A stretch of DNA of 64,000 nucleotides from Phascolarctos cinereus (GCF_002099425.1 NW_018344184.1:4227001-4291000), one strand, 5' to 3'. Positions 1 to 10,920 are shown, counted from the first letter of the stretch. Notes: generated by a model from the sequence alone, not told the origin. Translations and numbers: made by a program.

Positions 1-368
1 TTCACACTGGAGTTTTCCTGTTTTGTTTAACTTGGTATTACTACTGCAGTGATGCCATCTTCTGGTCTATGAATGGTTCAGCTGCAAATGTGGGTATCCT
101 GAACATCAGTGGTGTTAGCTTGATGCTTTTTCTGGAGCCATAGTCACTATATACTCATGACTCAAGTAAATCTTTTTTTGCTTATCTTTCCACACTTCAT
201 TCATTTTCTAAATTAAAAGGAAAAATATAAAGTTAAAAATATAAGCATGGATGATCACATTAATAGAAACTATTATTACTGATTTTGCAGAATAGTGTTC
301 CTGTATGTGTTCTAAATGATTCCTGAATAAGGATCTTTGAATTATCCTCTCAGATAAAATATTACCTT
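1..368. other. Unassigned AT-rich stretch
   Basis: No repeat family, exon or RNA gene is recognised. The minus-strand frames here run into the neighbouring L2 tail and are not convincing as genes. Confidence 0.5.
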
Positions 369-369
369 C

Positions 370-606
370 TGCAAGAAGCTCTTCACCTTCCCTTAATGCC
401 AGGGTCTGTTTTCTGAGATTCCCTCCAATTTCCCCTGTATATATCTTGTACATACATAGCTGATTACATATGTCTCCCCCATTAGAATATAAACTCCTTG
501 AGGGTAGGGACCATTTTTTGCCTTTCTCTTGTATCCCCAATGCTTAGCAGAGTATTTGGTAGGTAATAAGTAGGTATTTAATGCTTGTTGGCTTATTGAC
601 TTGTCA
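370..606 (+). mobile_element. L2 LINE 3' end
   Basis: The block carries the typical order of an L2 3' UTR: 'aaactccttgagggtaggga', a short T-rich run, 'ccaatgcttagcagagtat', then the growing-tail words 'taggtatttaatgcttgttg'. Sense is the plus strand. L2 is an ancient CR1-clade LINE; this is a 5'-truncated dead copy. Confidence 0.75.
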
Positions 607-624
607 ACTAACTTGTGTAATTCA

Positions 625-818
625 GAAAGAAGAGTGTTAGATTTGGAGTCAGAGGACCTGGGTTCAAATTCTGGTTCTACCATTTTACCACTTGCGCAAC
701 CTTGGACAAGTCATAACCTCTCTGACTGGATTTCAGTACCTGTAAAATTAGAAGGTTGGACGAGATGACCTCAAGGTCCCTTCCATCTCTAATTCTATGG
801 TTCTATATACTTTAATAC
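625..818 (+). mobile_element. tRNA-derived SINE, MIR/THER1-like
   Basis: It starts with a tRNA-like B-box region ('acctgggttcaaattctgg'), then the conserved core 'cttggacaagtcataacctct', and ends with the marsupial-type tail 'gatgacctcaaggtccc...tctatggttctat'. It is an old diverged copy. Confidence 0.7.
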
Positions 819-844
819 TTAAGATTGTTATAGTACATACGAGT

Positions 845-1055
845 ATTGGGCTCAGAGTCACAAAACTTGAGTCTGACTGGTGACTGAGACACTTATAAAC
901 TGTGTGACTCTCAGCTTAACTTCTCAGTATTTCAGGCAACTCTCTAGGACTTACTATTAAGAGGGTGATTTTGACCTCTGGTGATGGGGAGAAGGGTGTT
1001 ACCACACCAGGAGTTTCCCCTCCCAATGACAAAATTACAGATCCCTCATATTTTC
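845..1055 (+). mobile_element. tRNA-derived SINE with the second tail type
   Basis: The head is SINE-like ('aaactgtgtgactctcagctt'), but the tail differs from MIR: 'gcaactctctaggacttac', then 'ggagtttcccctcccaatga' and 'aattacagatccctc'. The same tail recurs at 1325, 7596, 23215 (minus), 23530 and 27290 (minus). Family name not certain. Confidence 0.5.
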
Positions 1056-1324
1056 ATACAAAGTGCATTTTTAATACAATTTATCAAAATCTGTCTTGAT
1101 AGCTGCTAGCAAGAGGTGGGACTGAATCCTCTTCCTGGACCCACAGTCACACTTATCACCTACCCATTATTTCTTTGCGCTGTCTGCGGGTTTAAGGTTC
1201 ATAATTTTTGTGCTTTATTCTCTGCTATTGCATTCTCTTGGCAGAAACAATCTTCCACCCCAATCTCAAGATTACTTTGTTTCCCTCTTTCTTTTTGCAC
1301 TATAATTATAATTTTTATTTTTAA

Positions 1325-1562
1325 GAGTGGTGGCTGGGAATACTGGATAGAGCTGGCCTTGGAGTCAGGAATACCTACGTTCAAGCCCTGCCTTTGGCAC
1401 ATACTGGCTGTGTGGCCATGGAAAGTCACTTAACTCCCATGTCCTCTGGCAGCACTCAGACTATAAGTCTCAAAGAAGATACCAAACTACAATGGTAGAG
1501 AGAGTTTTCTCACTTGGGAGTTCTCTACACCAATGAAATATCAGTGTAGGGAACTCTCACAT
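1325..1562 (+). mobile_element. tRNA-derived SINE with the second tail type
   Basis: Head 'ggatagagctggccttggag' and B-box-like 'acgttcaagccctgcc' are followed by 'agactataagtctcaaagaa' and 'gggagttctctacaccaatg'. It is better preserved than the copy just upstream. Confidence 0.65.
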
Positions 1563-1682
1563 GTATACAAGTATGGAACAAAACCAAAACAAACCAAAAC
1601 AAAAAACTAAGCCATTTTATATGAGAACCATATAATGTTTATCTTTGTATCTTCTACACTGGCCTAATTCAGTGTTCTATAT

Positions 1683-1908
1683 GGAGGGAAGGAAGGAGAG
1701 AAAGAAGCATTTATTAAGCACCTAGTATGTGCCAAGCACTGTGCTGAACACTTTGCGCATTTATCTCATTTAATATTAAACAAAACTGAGAGTTAAATGC
1801 TATTATTATTCCCGTTTTACAGTTAAGGAAACTGAGAGAGACAGTGGTTAAGTGACTTGCCCTGGGTCACATAGCTAGTAAGTGTATGAGATTTTAGTTA
1901 ATCTATCC
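1683..1908 (-). mobile_element. MIR-type SINE, antisense
   Basis: Plus-strand words 'gcatttattaagcacctag', 'ttttacagttaaggaaactg' and 'gtcacatagctagtaagtg' are the reverse complement of a MIR-type SINE (3' tail, core and tRNA-like part in that order). Confidence 0.75.
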
Positions 1909-1909
1909 C

Positions 1910-3160
1910 CCGCACCACAGAACTGCCTTTTTCTACTCAGACTGAAATTTAGTTATTTATAATTTTCTTTTCCTATGGAAAATTGAATTTTTAACATGGG
2001 GTATTATTAAGTATATTACCTATAAGTTATATTAAGTATAGAAGATACTTAATACTTACTTGATATTGTTAGCCATGAAAAGCAGGACAGTTGACCCAGA
2101 AAGAGTCAAGGCAGCAGTACCTCCAGTCAATAGCTTTGTGTACCATCATTTCTCCCATGATAGGGCTATCCGCAGCTAGTTCACAAAAGCAAGGATAGGC
2201 AGGGCTTTCACTGCTGTTATTCAAGACCAGGCTAGTAACATTGTTGGGAAGGATAGAAATGGGAACTGATTACATTGATATAAGGAACTACCAGATGAGG
2301 AAAGCCCTGGGAGATCTTTGATCATCTGAGAGGGTTGTCTAGAGCCCTTTATCATGATGGAAGAAGAGTCCATACAGGTAGCACTGACTTCATCACAAAT
2401 GAATAGGGTGGCTATTGGTTTGAGTCATTCTTGGACGTCTTTCCCTTCATGTCAGTGGGCACACTGCCCTTGTGGAAGTCTTGTGACTTAGGTTCTGCTG
2501 CTAAGCTGGCCAAAGTCTGGGGCCACAAAACTTTCTATTTGATCTTGATCAAATCCATTAACACCCCCCCACCCCAGACTTCAGTTTCCTCATCTGTCAT
2601 ATGAGATGATTGGATTAGAGGGTCTCTGACGTCCCTTTCAACTCTGGATCTATGATCCTAGGAACATCGAAACGATTTGGCAAAGTCACCGAGTTGACAG
2701 TGACTGCATTCTTGATCTCATCTCTGAACAATCTTGTTTTTACAAGGTTGTGTCATTGTCAAAGAGAGGTGCAAACCATCCCAGAGATCACGGGGCCACA
2801 AAGAAATACTAGCATTAGGGAGAGTCTAGCCTCCCCTCACCCTACAGGGTCTGATGAGGTTATCTGAGGGCTGGTCAGACAGCTGCAGGAACTGCAGGGA
2901 ATGGCTGCCCTGTTTGTAGTGAAGCAGGGACCACATATGTTACAGTGATAGCTTTGCCACAGCCCAAGTGTTCCATTTTAAAATTTACTAATATTCCAGA
3001 GGGAATAAAAGCATATGCTGGCCTTCTCAGGCCATTGTTAGTGACAGGTGTCCCAATGACCCTTTGGAGGCATTCCACCTTTGGATCAGGAATTTCAGGG
3101 AAGCCCAGTCAGGTGACACAATTCAGGTAAACTATTTTAAACAATCATTTAATTAAATTA
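1910..3160. other. Mostly unassigned; one SINE tail inside
   Basis: At 2560-2661 a plus-strand SINE tail is clear ('cagtttcctcatctgtcata' followed by 'ccctttcaactctggatcta'). The rest, including the relatively GC-rich 2085-2450 and 2665-3130, matches no family I recognise and has no long open frame. A C-run lies at 2564-2571. Confidence 0.5.
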
Positions 3161-3330
3161 TTTTAGACCAAACCTATACTCCACTATTCATTCTTCACAC
3201 CACATATTTAATCAATTGCCAAGTTCTTTCAAATCTACCTGTCAGGCAGATTTAAGAGCGAACCTGTTCCACATATCTACCCTAGTTCAGGCCTTTATTA
3301 CCTCCCACCTAGATTAATTCAATAGCTTCC

Positions 3331-3473
3331 TTTTTTGTGAGGCAATTGGGGTTAAGTGACTTTCCCAGAGTCACATAGCTAGTGAGTGTTATGTGTCTGA
3401 GGCTGGATTTGAACTCAGGTCCTCCTGACTTCAGGGCCAGTGCTCTATCCCCTGCAACACCAAGCTGCCCCTA
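3331..3473 (-). mobile_element. A-tailed tRNA SINE, inserted in L2
   Basis: A T-run at 3331 (the A tail on the minus strand) is followed by 'gaggcaattggggttaagtg' and 'ctggatttgaactcaggtcc', and ends near 'gctgccccta'. Flanks are a near-exact target duplication, 'caatagcttcc' (3320-3330) and 'caatagcctcc' (3474-3484), and the L2 reading resumes across it. The A tail and duplication indicate L1-type mobilisation. Confidence 0.8.
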
Positions 3474-3553
3474 CAATAGCCTCCTAATTAGATTCCCTGC
3501 AACCGGCTCCTCCCTCCTCCAGTACATTATCCACAAAACTGTCAAATTGATAT

Positions 3554-3859
3554 AGATTTTTTTTTAAAGGGAGATCTCCCTATTTTGTCCAAGCAGAAAA
3601 AGTAGCAGCCACTCACTGACCATATGCCAACACTGATTGGCATGGAAGCTTTGATCTACAACATTTTTCTGACCTGGGCTGGTTCACCCATCCTTAGGCA
3701 GCCTGGTGGACTTCCATTATTGGGGTGCAAAGCATATTGATGACAGATTTAGTCCACACTTCTGATTGGCCTTTGCTCACAACTCCTAAACTCAAGCTGT
3801 CTTCCAGCCTCAGTCTCCCCCAGCAGCATGGGTTATACACGTGTTCCACCACACCTAGC
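3554..3859 (-). pseudogene. 7SL (SRP) RNA retropseudogene, near full length
   Basis: Read on the minus strand this follows 7SL RNA from its 5' to its 3' end. Plus-strand landmarks (reverse complement of 7SL) are 'gacctgggctggttcaccc' at about 3672, 'ccttaggcagcctggtgg' at about 3693, the 'catattgatg' segment at about 3733, and the 5'-domain words 'caactcctaaactcaagctg' and 'cagcctcagtctcccccagc' at 3779-3824. Length (about 295 without tail) matches the roughly 300-nt RNA. A T-run at 3557-3565 is the A tail. 'aaattgatat' (3544-3553) and 'aaactgagat' (3860-3869) look like an aged target duplication. It sits inside an L2, and substitutions are many, so this is an old dead copy, not a working SRP RNA gene. 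Confidence 0.85.
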
Positions 3860-4102
3860 AAACTGAGATTCCTAAAGCATGAGTCTGACTACTTAACTCC
3901 ATTGCTTAAGTAATTTCAATGACGCCGTATCGCTCTACAAACTGACACTGGAGACAGCTTGAGCAGGCTCTGAGAGACATTGTTAAATTTTTAGTGTGTT
4001 GCATTTTCACCTTAGAAATCCACAAACTCTACAAACCCGAGCTTGATTTATTGTTTTACTTAGACTTAAGAAAGGGATGGAGAGAATGTTAATAACGCTT
4101 GC

Positions 4103-4357
4103 TGTTCAATCATTTTTCAGTCATGTCTGACTCTTCATATCCCCATTTGAGCTTTTTCTTGGCAAAGATACTAGAGTGGTTTTGCCATTTCCTTCTCCAA
4201 CTCATTTTACAGAGGAGGAACTGAGGCAAAGAGGGTTAAGTGATTTGTCCAGGATCACACAGCTAGTTAGTGTCTGAGACCAGATCCAAGCTCAGGAAAA
4301 TGAATCTTCCTGACTCCACGCCGGGTACACTATCCACTGTGCCACCTATCTACCCAT
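4103..4357 (-). mobile_element. MAR1-type SINE with RTE/BovB-like tail
   Basis: The left end (3' end of the element) reads 'gttcaatcatttttcagtca' and 'tgtctgactcttcatatccc', then 'ttccttctccaactcatttt', followed by the reverse complement of a tRNA-like head ('tatccactgtgccacctatc'). The 'cagtcatgtctgactctt' tail resembles BovB-derived SINE tails of ruminants, as expected for a SINE mobilised by an RTE LINE. Confidence 0.75.
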
Positions 4358-4949
4358 TAGTAATTCAGATTAGACCTAAAATAATGTTGGGTGGCACTTT
4401 TTATTGTTACACATTTACCAACATCCCCCGGATAAGAGCTCTTTACAATCTGGGTCTAACCTATCTTTGCAGATTGATTTCTTATTACTTCCCCTCACAC
4501 ACTCCATGTTTCAGACAAAAGGTCATTCAAAGATGCAACTCCAAGTTCTTCATCTTTGTCTTTCTACAGGCTGTCTCTCATTCTGGGAATCACCCTCTTC
4601 ACCAATGCTTTTTAGAAACCCTAATTTCCTTCAAAGCATAGTTCAGGTGCCACCTCCCACATGAAGCCTTTCATGATTCCCCCAGCTGTTAGTTCTCCTT
4701 TGATTCCTCCTCAAAATTACTTTGTATTTACTTTCTATATATCTTCTATTTATTTATCTTGGGATCTTGCTGTTTTCCCCTAGGTAGAATGGAAGTTCCT
4801 TCAGGTCAGAGAACTTTGTTTTTATCTTTATATTCCTAGTGCCTGGCACATAATAGGTATCTAATTAATGCTTGGTGAATTGAATTGTATTGAATTCTCA
4901 TTGTTCATGGCTTCATATTGGCACAGGTATTAGTGGGCTAGTTCAGAAT

Positions 4950-5128
4950 CATACAGTAGAAAGCATGTTGGATTTTAAATGAAAGGACCCATATTTGAAT
5001 TTGAGTATTGCCATTTTATTACCTGTGTGACCTTGGACAATTTCTCTAAGCCTCAGTTTCCTCATTTGTAAGATGAGGGTTTGGACTAAATTACCTCTAA
5101 GATCTCTTCCAACTCTTCAGGTATTAAC
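4950..5128 (+). mobile_element. MIR/THER1-like SINE
   Basis: Contains 'acctgtgtgaccttggacaa', 'cctcagtttcctcatttgta' and the tail 'gatctcttccaactcttca'. Old and diverged. Confidence 0.7.
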
Positions 5129-5156
5129 CTTAATTTAGTTTGAACTTAATATTTTA

Positions 5157-5827
5157 TTTTTAATGTAAATAGCATTTTTTCCAATTACACATAAAGAATG
5201 TTTCCAACTTTCATTTTTTAAAAGATTTTGATTTCTAAATTTTTCTCCCTCCCTTTCTCCCCTTCTACCTCCCCAAGACAGCAAGCAATCCAATATAGGT
5301 TACACCTGTATGTGTAAATGTTAAATACATTTCCACATTAGTCATGCTGTGAAAGAATAAATAGAACAAAAGGAAAAATAAGAAAAAAAACAAAGAAAGT
5401 GAAAATAGTATGCCTCGATCTTCATTCAGACTCCAACAGTTCTTTCTCTGGATATGGACAGCATTTTCCATCATGAGTCTTATGGAACTATGTTGGATCA
5501 TTGAATTGCTGAGAAGAGCTAAGTCTATCAACGTCAGTCATCACACAATGTGGCTGTTAATGTGTACAACATTCTACTGGTTCTGCTCACTGTACTCAAC
5601 AACAGTTCATGTAAGTCTAGGTTTTTCTGAAATCCAACTGTTCATCATTTCTTATAGCACAATAACATTCTATTACATTCATAACCCACAATGTGTTCAG
5701 CCATTCCCCAATTGATGGGCAGTCCTTCAATTTCCAATTCTTTGCCACCATAAAAAGAGCTGCTATAAATATTTTTATACATGTAGGTCCATTTCCCTTT
5801 TTTATTATCTTTTTGGGATAAAGACCC
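5157..5827 (-). mobile_element. L1 LINE 3' fragment (5'-truncated)
   Basis: Plus-strand words such as 'gttcagccattccccaattg', 'gccaccataaaaagagctgc' and 'caatataggttacacctgta' are the reverse complement of a marsupial L1 ORF2 end and 3' UTR. Outer repeats 'gaacttaatatttta' (5142-5156) and 'gaacctaatgtttta' (5828-5842) look like an aged target duplication. The 101-codon plus frame here is antisense to the element and not a gene. Confidence 0.75.
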
Positions 5828-5842
5828 GAACCTAATGTTTTA

Positions 5843-6460
5843 AATAGTGTTTGAGTACCCATACTGGAAAGATTAGAGAGGAGTGCAATGATTGAGCCAG
5901 ATAACCAGGCAAGTTTGAAGAATATACTGGTTCAACTAGGAACATAGAAAATGTAGTGGGAGCCAGGCATGACCAACAATCCCTGTCATTGGTGTTAAGG
6001 GGAAAATATCTCCCACTGAGTTCACGTAGTACATTACTATTGATAAATAAACCTATCACAATGTAGAAATTATAGAGGTAAAGCTCTAGGTTTTATTATG
6101 GTTAAGCACAGGTTCAGAAGGTCAGAAAAATAACCCTAAACAAAGATTAGGATTCTAATTGAGGCCTTTATAGACAAAATACATTAGGGAGACAGAGAAA
6201 TAATTTTTCATGTACAGCAATCTCATACATCCTCTTAGTCTTGTAAAAAGTCCTATAAAATATTTTCAGGAGTGCTAAAGTTCAGAATGAGCTGAGGTTG
6301 GAATGGAAAGCTAAGGACCACAGAAAAGGTTTCTTCTCTATATTGGGAGGAAAAGGAAGATATTTGCTTGGGATGATGGGAATAAAAAGCACTAACAGCG
6401 AATGGATAACCAATTGAGCAAGAATGTAAGAGAAGCATAGCTTTCAGGAATTAGGAAGTA
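5843..6460. other. Unassigned
   Basis: No recognised family. It is AT-rich and has scattered AATAAA-like words and no coherent open frame. A decayed LTR is conceivable, but I see no terminal repeats to support it. Confidence 0.4.
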
Positions 6461-6464
6461 ATAA

Positions 6465-7455
6465 ACCTACTGTACTCTGCTCTCATTGGACCTCACCTAG
6501 AGTATTCTGTTCAGTTTAGTTTCAGTTAAAAAGGACATTGACAAACTGGAGAGTGTCCAGAGAAGGGCAAATAGGATGGTGAAGGGTGTTCCATATATCA
6601 TAAGGCCAGGCCTAAATTAGGCTTAGTCTAATTCACTCAGGTTTTAAAATGCAATGAGCACACATGGGCCAAAAAAATCAATTAAAATCCACTTAATTAG
6701 GAAGTTTAAAAAAAAACACTTTAAAAATGCAGTTCAAATATTGGTTTTTTTTTAAGTATTAAAATTACTCCTACCTCTCTCCACAATCACCAGGTAAGAA
6801 AAAACCAGAAGCACATCCTGTAGGCAGTAAGAGCCCAGCAAGAATCAACCAACTTAGTGTTCTATAAAAAAAGCTCCAGTCTGGCAACCATTGGATTTGG
6901 CATTTCCCTCAGGCAGTGAAAGCTCATCAGTATTCTTTTGATAGACTTTTCCCCTCCAGGACAAGCCTTTTACACTTAAAGCCCCATAGTAGACAAGGCA
7001 CCTCTAGGATCTGAGAAAAAGGGAGAAAGGAAGGCAAGGGCTCCACCATTGACTCTCCCTTCCAAACAACTACCAGTCTATTACATCACCATGCCATAGG
7101 AAGCTTGGTTGAAGGCAGTGGCAATACTTAATCTGGAGAAGGGAAGACTCTAGGGGTACATGATCATTATTTAAAGGGAAGTCAAATGGAAGAGCTTTCT
7201 CTTTAGCTCCAAAGTGCAGAACCAGACGTAATGGAGTGAAAGTAGTAAAAAGGTCAACTGAGGCTCAACGTTAAGAAATGTTTCCTAACAATTAGAACTG
7301 TTCAAAAGTGCAATGGGAGGTGGTGGTTTCCTGCTCCTTGGAGGTCTTCAGTCAGAGTCTGGATGACCATTGTTCTAGTGAATGGTCTTTGGCATAAAGG
7401 TTGGACTATATGGTTGTTGAAGTTTTTGTAATCTTTCAAAATCTCTGCTCATAAA
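6465..7455 (+). mobile_element. CR1/L3 LINE, interrupted
   Basis: 6465-6600 matches the mammalian L3 (CR1 clade) sense strand: 'gacctcacctagagtattct', 'gacaaactggagagtgtcca', 'aggatggtgaagggtgtt'. The match resumes at about 7130 ('ctggagaagggaagactcta', 'tttcctaacaattagaactg', 'ggatgaccattgttc') to about 7410. About 520 bases (6605-7125) in between are not L3 and are unassigned, probably a later insertion. Confidence 0.75.
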
Positions 7456-7595
7456 GTCAGTACTAATATGACCCAAGTAAACATGCTAGTCACTTTTTAA
7501 AAAATAAGAAATGAAAAAAAGCGAAGTTGCTGACTTTGATTTGCACAATTTCTAAGAAAAGTTTATCCAGCATATGACAGGCTGACTGCATAGCA

Positions 7596-7802
7596 GACAG
7601 AAAGCTGGCCTTGGAGTCAGGGAGACTTATATTCAAATCTCTGATACATATTGGCTGTGTATCCCTGGACAACTTAACTAAACTATCAGTGTCCCAAGCA
7701 ACTTGTTGATTATAAATTATAAAGAGTGAGCCAGTCTGCTTCGTAAGAGAAGTTTGTCAACTGGGAACTACCTACTTAGAAGACATCACAGGTCCTGCCA
7801 AA
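7596..7802 (+). mobile_element. tRNA-derived SINE with the second tail type
   Basis: Head 'aaagctggccttggagtcag', then 'ttggctgtgtatccctggac', and the shared tail ending 'aagacatcacaggtcctgcc' with a following A-run at 7800-7815. Confidence 0.65.
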
Positions 7803-7815
7803 ACAAAAAAAAAAA

Positions 7816-8154
7816 GTTGCCATAATGAGAAGGCCAAAGGAGCCCCACCACTACTGCAGGCAGCAAACATCTAATGTCCTTGTCAAGTTGAGAGACATGG
7901 TGGCTAAGAGTAAATGGCGGCTTAGAGTAAAAGCCCACTTACAAAATATTACAAAATCTAATAGAAGAATTTGAACAGTGTTTTCTCATGAAACAGAAAA
8001 AAACAATTATGGACAAAATCAGACTGAAAAAAAAAAAAGGTTGTGAGACCTAGCTAAGCCAAATCATCCCAAAGGTATCTGTAGATAAAAATAGAAAGCA
8101 ACAAATAGACACAAAATGCAGCAGATACAGTGATCTATTCATACATAGATAATA
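7816..8154. other. Unassigned, A-rich
   Basis: Contains several A-runs (for example 8027-8038) but no recognised element. Confidence 0.4.
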
Positions 8155-8312
8155 GATTTAGCACTGGAAGGGACTTTAAAAGCCATTGAATCCAACCCCT
8201 TCATTTTACAGAGAAGGAAAGTCAGGCACAGACAGGTTGTCTTTTGGCCAAGGTCATAATATTCTCATCAAAAGGAATAATGGAATCAACTCATCTGGAC
8301 TCTACTCCCTCA
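8155..8312 (-). mobile_element. MIR-type SINE, antisense
   Basis: Plus-strand 'agcactggaagggactttaa', 'tccaaccccttcattttaca' and 'gagaaggaaagtcaggcaca' are the reverse of the SINE tail and core. Confidence 0.6.
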
Positions 8313-8998
8313 GCAGCCAATATTTTATGTGAGAAAATGGCAATGGAAATGAAGAAAGAGGAAATGGAGAAGAGTGGATTCAAGTGAACAAACACACAGG
8401 AAAGAAAACTGTTCTGGGAACAATACAATTTTAAATCAAAGATTGATTTTGAAGCTATTTCAAAGAGGAAAAAATTCTCAAGGAAGATAAAAGGTCATAG
8501 ATAGTAACATCAACAACAATAGTGATCAAGAAGACAAGATATTAGCAGCTGTTGCCTCATAAGTTCTTTATAATCTCTATGAAATGGTTTTTGTCCAGAT
8601 TGCATAGTTAATGAAACCAGAAGAAGAAAGTCGCCTTTTACATACAGTTTTTTACAGGAGACCTTTTTTTCAGTCAGTCAATTGAAAGGTATTTAAAATT
8701 TAAGATTTTATTGTGTCTACTGGCTGATTACAACAAAGTATTTCACTTAGCAGAGTGAATTGCAGTTTTAAATTCTCTCCTGCAAAAGAGGAGATTCCTT
8801 GAATATGCTAACATGGCACAACATTCCATGACAGCTGTGACCACCAAGGTAACTATTTAATAGTCTTCGGGGTGTCAACATCAAAGAAGGTATCAAACAG
8901 AAAGACATATGCTCAACAAATACCAGGACATATGGGGACCACATACATAGAAAAGTCATCTGTGCTGGAGACTGCATAATGTTAAAGGAGAGAACAAC
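8313..8998. other. Unassigned
   Basis: No family recognised; no convincing open frame. Confidence 0.4.
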
Positions 8999-9060
8999 CT
9001 ACAAACAAATACATACACATACGTTCATACATATGCATATATATCAAGCTATATACAGGA

Positions 9061-9130
9061 TAAATAGGAATAATTAACAGAGGAAAGGTGCCGGCAAAAT
9101 AGGAATAATTAACAGAGGAAAGGTGCTGGC
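9061..9130. repeat. 35-bp tandem duplication in L2
   Basis: Two adjacent 35-base units (9061-9095, 9096-9130) containing 'aataggaataattaacagag' differ at only two positions. Confidence 0.9.
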
Positions 9131-9149
9131 ATTCCTTTTTAGAGGACAG

Positions 9150-9420
9150 AAACTAGACTCTCAGCTCACCCCACTTGGCATCTGATACTCTGACTGATTT
9201 CAGCTCCATAGAACAAGATGCCCCCATGCTGGGTACTCACTGGTACCCCCTCCACCCCTCTTTCTCTTTTTTTGTGTTCTTTCCTCTTTTAGAGTGTAAG
9301 TTCCTTAAGGACAAGGGTTATTTTTCATTATTATTATTTTTAATTGTATCACTAATGCTTAGCACAGTGCCTGGCACAAAGTAGATGCTTAATAAATCTT
9401 AATTGGATTGGATTAGATTG
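9150..9420 (+). mobile_element. L2 3' end in the opposite strand to its host L2
   Basis: 'gtaagttccttaaggacaag', 'atgcttagcacagtgcctgg' and 'agtagatgcttaataaatct' run on the plus strand inside a minus-strand L2; a 'gattggattagattgg' simple tail ends it. Confidence 0.65.
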
Positions 9421-9739
9421 GAAGGCTTCCTACAGAAAGTAGGAATTTAAAGGATGTAAAGGAAGCCAGGAAGATCAAGAGTCCAGGTAGAGGAGGGAGA
9501 GCTTTTCCAGGCATGGAGGACAGCCAGGGATAATGCTTGGAGCTGAGAGATGGAGTGTCTTGTTCATGGAACAGTAAGGAGGTCAATGTCTTTGGATTGA
9601 AGAGTATGTAACAGAAAGTAAGGTGTAAGAAGACTGAAAAGGAAGGAGTAGGCTAGGTAATGAAGGGCTTTGAGTGTGAAACAGAACATTTTGTATTTAA
9701 TTCTGAAGGCAATAGGAAGCCACCTTAGTTTACTGAATG

Positions 9740-9905
9740 ACATAATCCTCATCAGTATAATGGGATAATAATTACTCAAACTTCTTAAGTCACAAGGTTG
9801 TTATGAGAATTAAATGAAATATTGCATGCAAGTACTTTATAACTACTTGAAAATTATGTCAATGTGAGTAATTATTGTAGTAGTAGTAGTAACAATAATA
9901 ATAAT
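9740..9905 (+). mobile_element. SINE 3' part with ATT-type tail
   Basis: 'acaaggttgttatgagaatt', 'aaatgaaatattgcatgcaa' and an 'aataataataatg' tail match the 3' half of MIR/MAR-type SINEs. Confidence 0.6.
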
Positions 9906-10385
9906 GAAGTAACAATTCATCTCAACTTTGGGAAAGCACTGAAAGGGGTAGAGTTCCTTAAGCTGGACCTTCATGGAGCCAGGAATATTGAGAAGCCAAT
10001 GGATAAAACATCTGTTGTGGCTCAAGAAAATGCTGAATGTCTTTAGGATTGAGGAGGATACTCTACTCTTTGAGGGTGCTCACTTTCCAGGAGACCCATT
10101 AACCAAAGATGTTCTCACATTTCCCTGGCTTTGTGAAAAGCTGATGCTGCTGAATATAAAACAGGATAGTGGATGCAATGGGAGTAAATTAAAATGTTGA
10201 TTGAATAGATAGCTCCCTTCCCCACACCTTGTTCTAAGAAGTACTGTAACATCAAATTCACAAAGCACAATAATACAGCAGAGATGTTTTAAAGGCTGAG
10301 TAGTCTGTAATTCAACCGGCCACTGGGACCTATTTACAGCTATTGAGAAAAAGAATAAACTGGATTGGAATTCTCTATTAGGAAG
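9906..10385. other. Unassigned insertion between L2 segments
   Basis: Neither L2 nor a recognised SINE. Several 60-106 codon frames on both strands overlap here, without any known protein motif. Confidence 0.4.
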
Positions 10386-10689
10386 AGTAATGTAATACAA
10401 AATAGGATGAATTAGAGGAAGGGTAAGTTAGAAGGTTAAGAGTTCAGTTAGGATACCAGTTAGGAGATCACTGCAATAGTGCAGGACAAAAGCACAAAGG
10501 GGCTAGACTAGGGTGAAGTTAGTTGAAATGGAAAGGTAAGAGACATTGCCAACATAGACTCCATAGATTTTGGCATCTAATTTGAGGAGGGAATGTAAAG
10601 TGATGTGAATGAAAGACGTGCCATTAAGAGAACTAAGGATGTCAGAAGGATTTGGTTGTGGTGGTGGGGTGGAAATGATGAGTTCATTT

Positions 10690-10862
10690 TAGAAAGAAGG
10701 AAGCATTTATTAAGTACCTACTATATGCCCAGGGTAACATAGATAGTAAGTATCTGAAGGAAGCATTTATTAAGTACCTACTATATGCCCAGGGTCACAT
10801 AGATAGTAAGTATCTGAGGTCAAATTTGAACTCAGGTCTTCCTTATTCCCCTGTTCCACCTA
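10690..10862 (-). mobile_element. SINE, antisense, carrying a tandem duplication
   Basis: 'aagcatttattaagtaccta', 'gggtcacatagatagtaagt' and 'atttgaactcaggtcttcct' mark a minus-strand SINE whose middle is deleted. The L2 text continues on both sides. Confidence 0.65.
10696..10815. repeat. 60-bp tandem duplication inside a SINE
   Basis: Units 10696-10755 and 10756-10815 are identical except for one base ('gggtaacat' against 'gggtcacat'). Confidence 0.95.
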
Positions 10863-10920
10863 GTTACCTCTAATTTAGGAGATCTTTTGGGGGATGCTGA
10901 GTTTGAAGTGTTATCAGGAC

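Larger units (their letters stand above)
3165..4895 (+). mobile_element. L2 LINE (ORF2 end plus 3' UTR), split by four insertions
   Basis: Plus-strand translation around 3180-3320 and 3865-3915 gives L2 reverse-transcriptase tail-like phrases ('LKHESDYLTPLLK'). From about 4420 to 4895 it runs through the L2 3' region ('atgaagcctttcatgattcc') to the 3' end ('gcctggcacataataggtat'). It is interrupted by a SINE (3331-3473), a 7SL copy (3554-3859), an unassigned segment (about 3925-4100) and a MAR1-type SINE (4103-4357), so it is the oldest layer here. Confidence 0.7.
9000..10920 (-). mobile_element. L2 LINE, antisense, with several insertions
   Basis: Antisense L2 is clear at 9040-9135, at 9421-9740 ('agatggagtgtcttgttcat', 'gtaaggtgtaagaagactga'; the minus frame contains LRWLPIAFRIKYK, an L2 ORF2 tail signature), and at 10385-10690 with 10863-10920 ('ggagatcactgcaatagtgc'). 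Insertions are another L2 3' end (9150-9420), a SINE tail (9740-9905), an unassigned 480-base block (9906-10385) and a SINE (10690-10862). Confidence 0.7.

Noticed and set aside
5410-5715. 101-codon plus frame
   Set aside because: Antisense to an L1 3' fragment.
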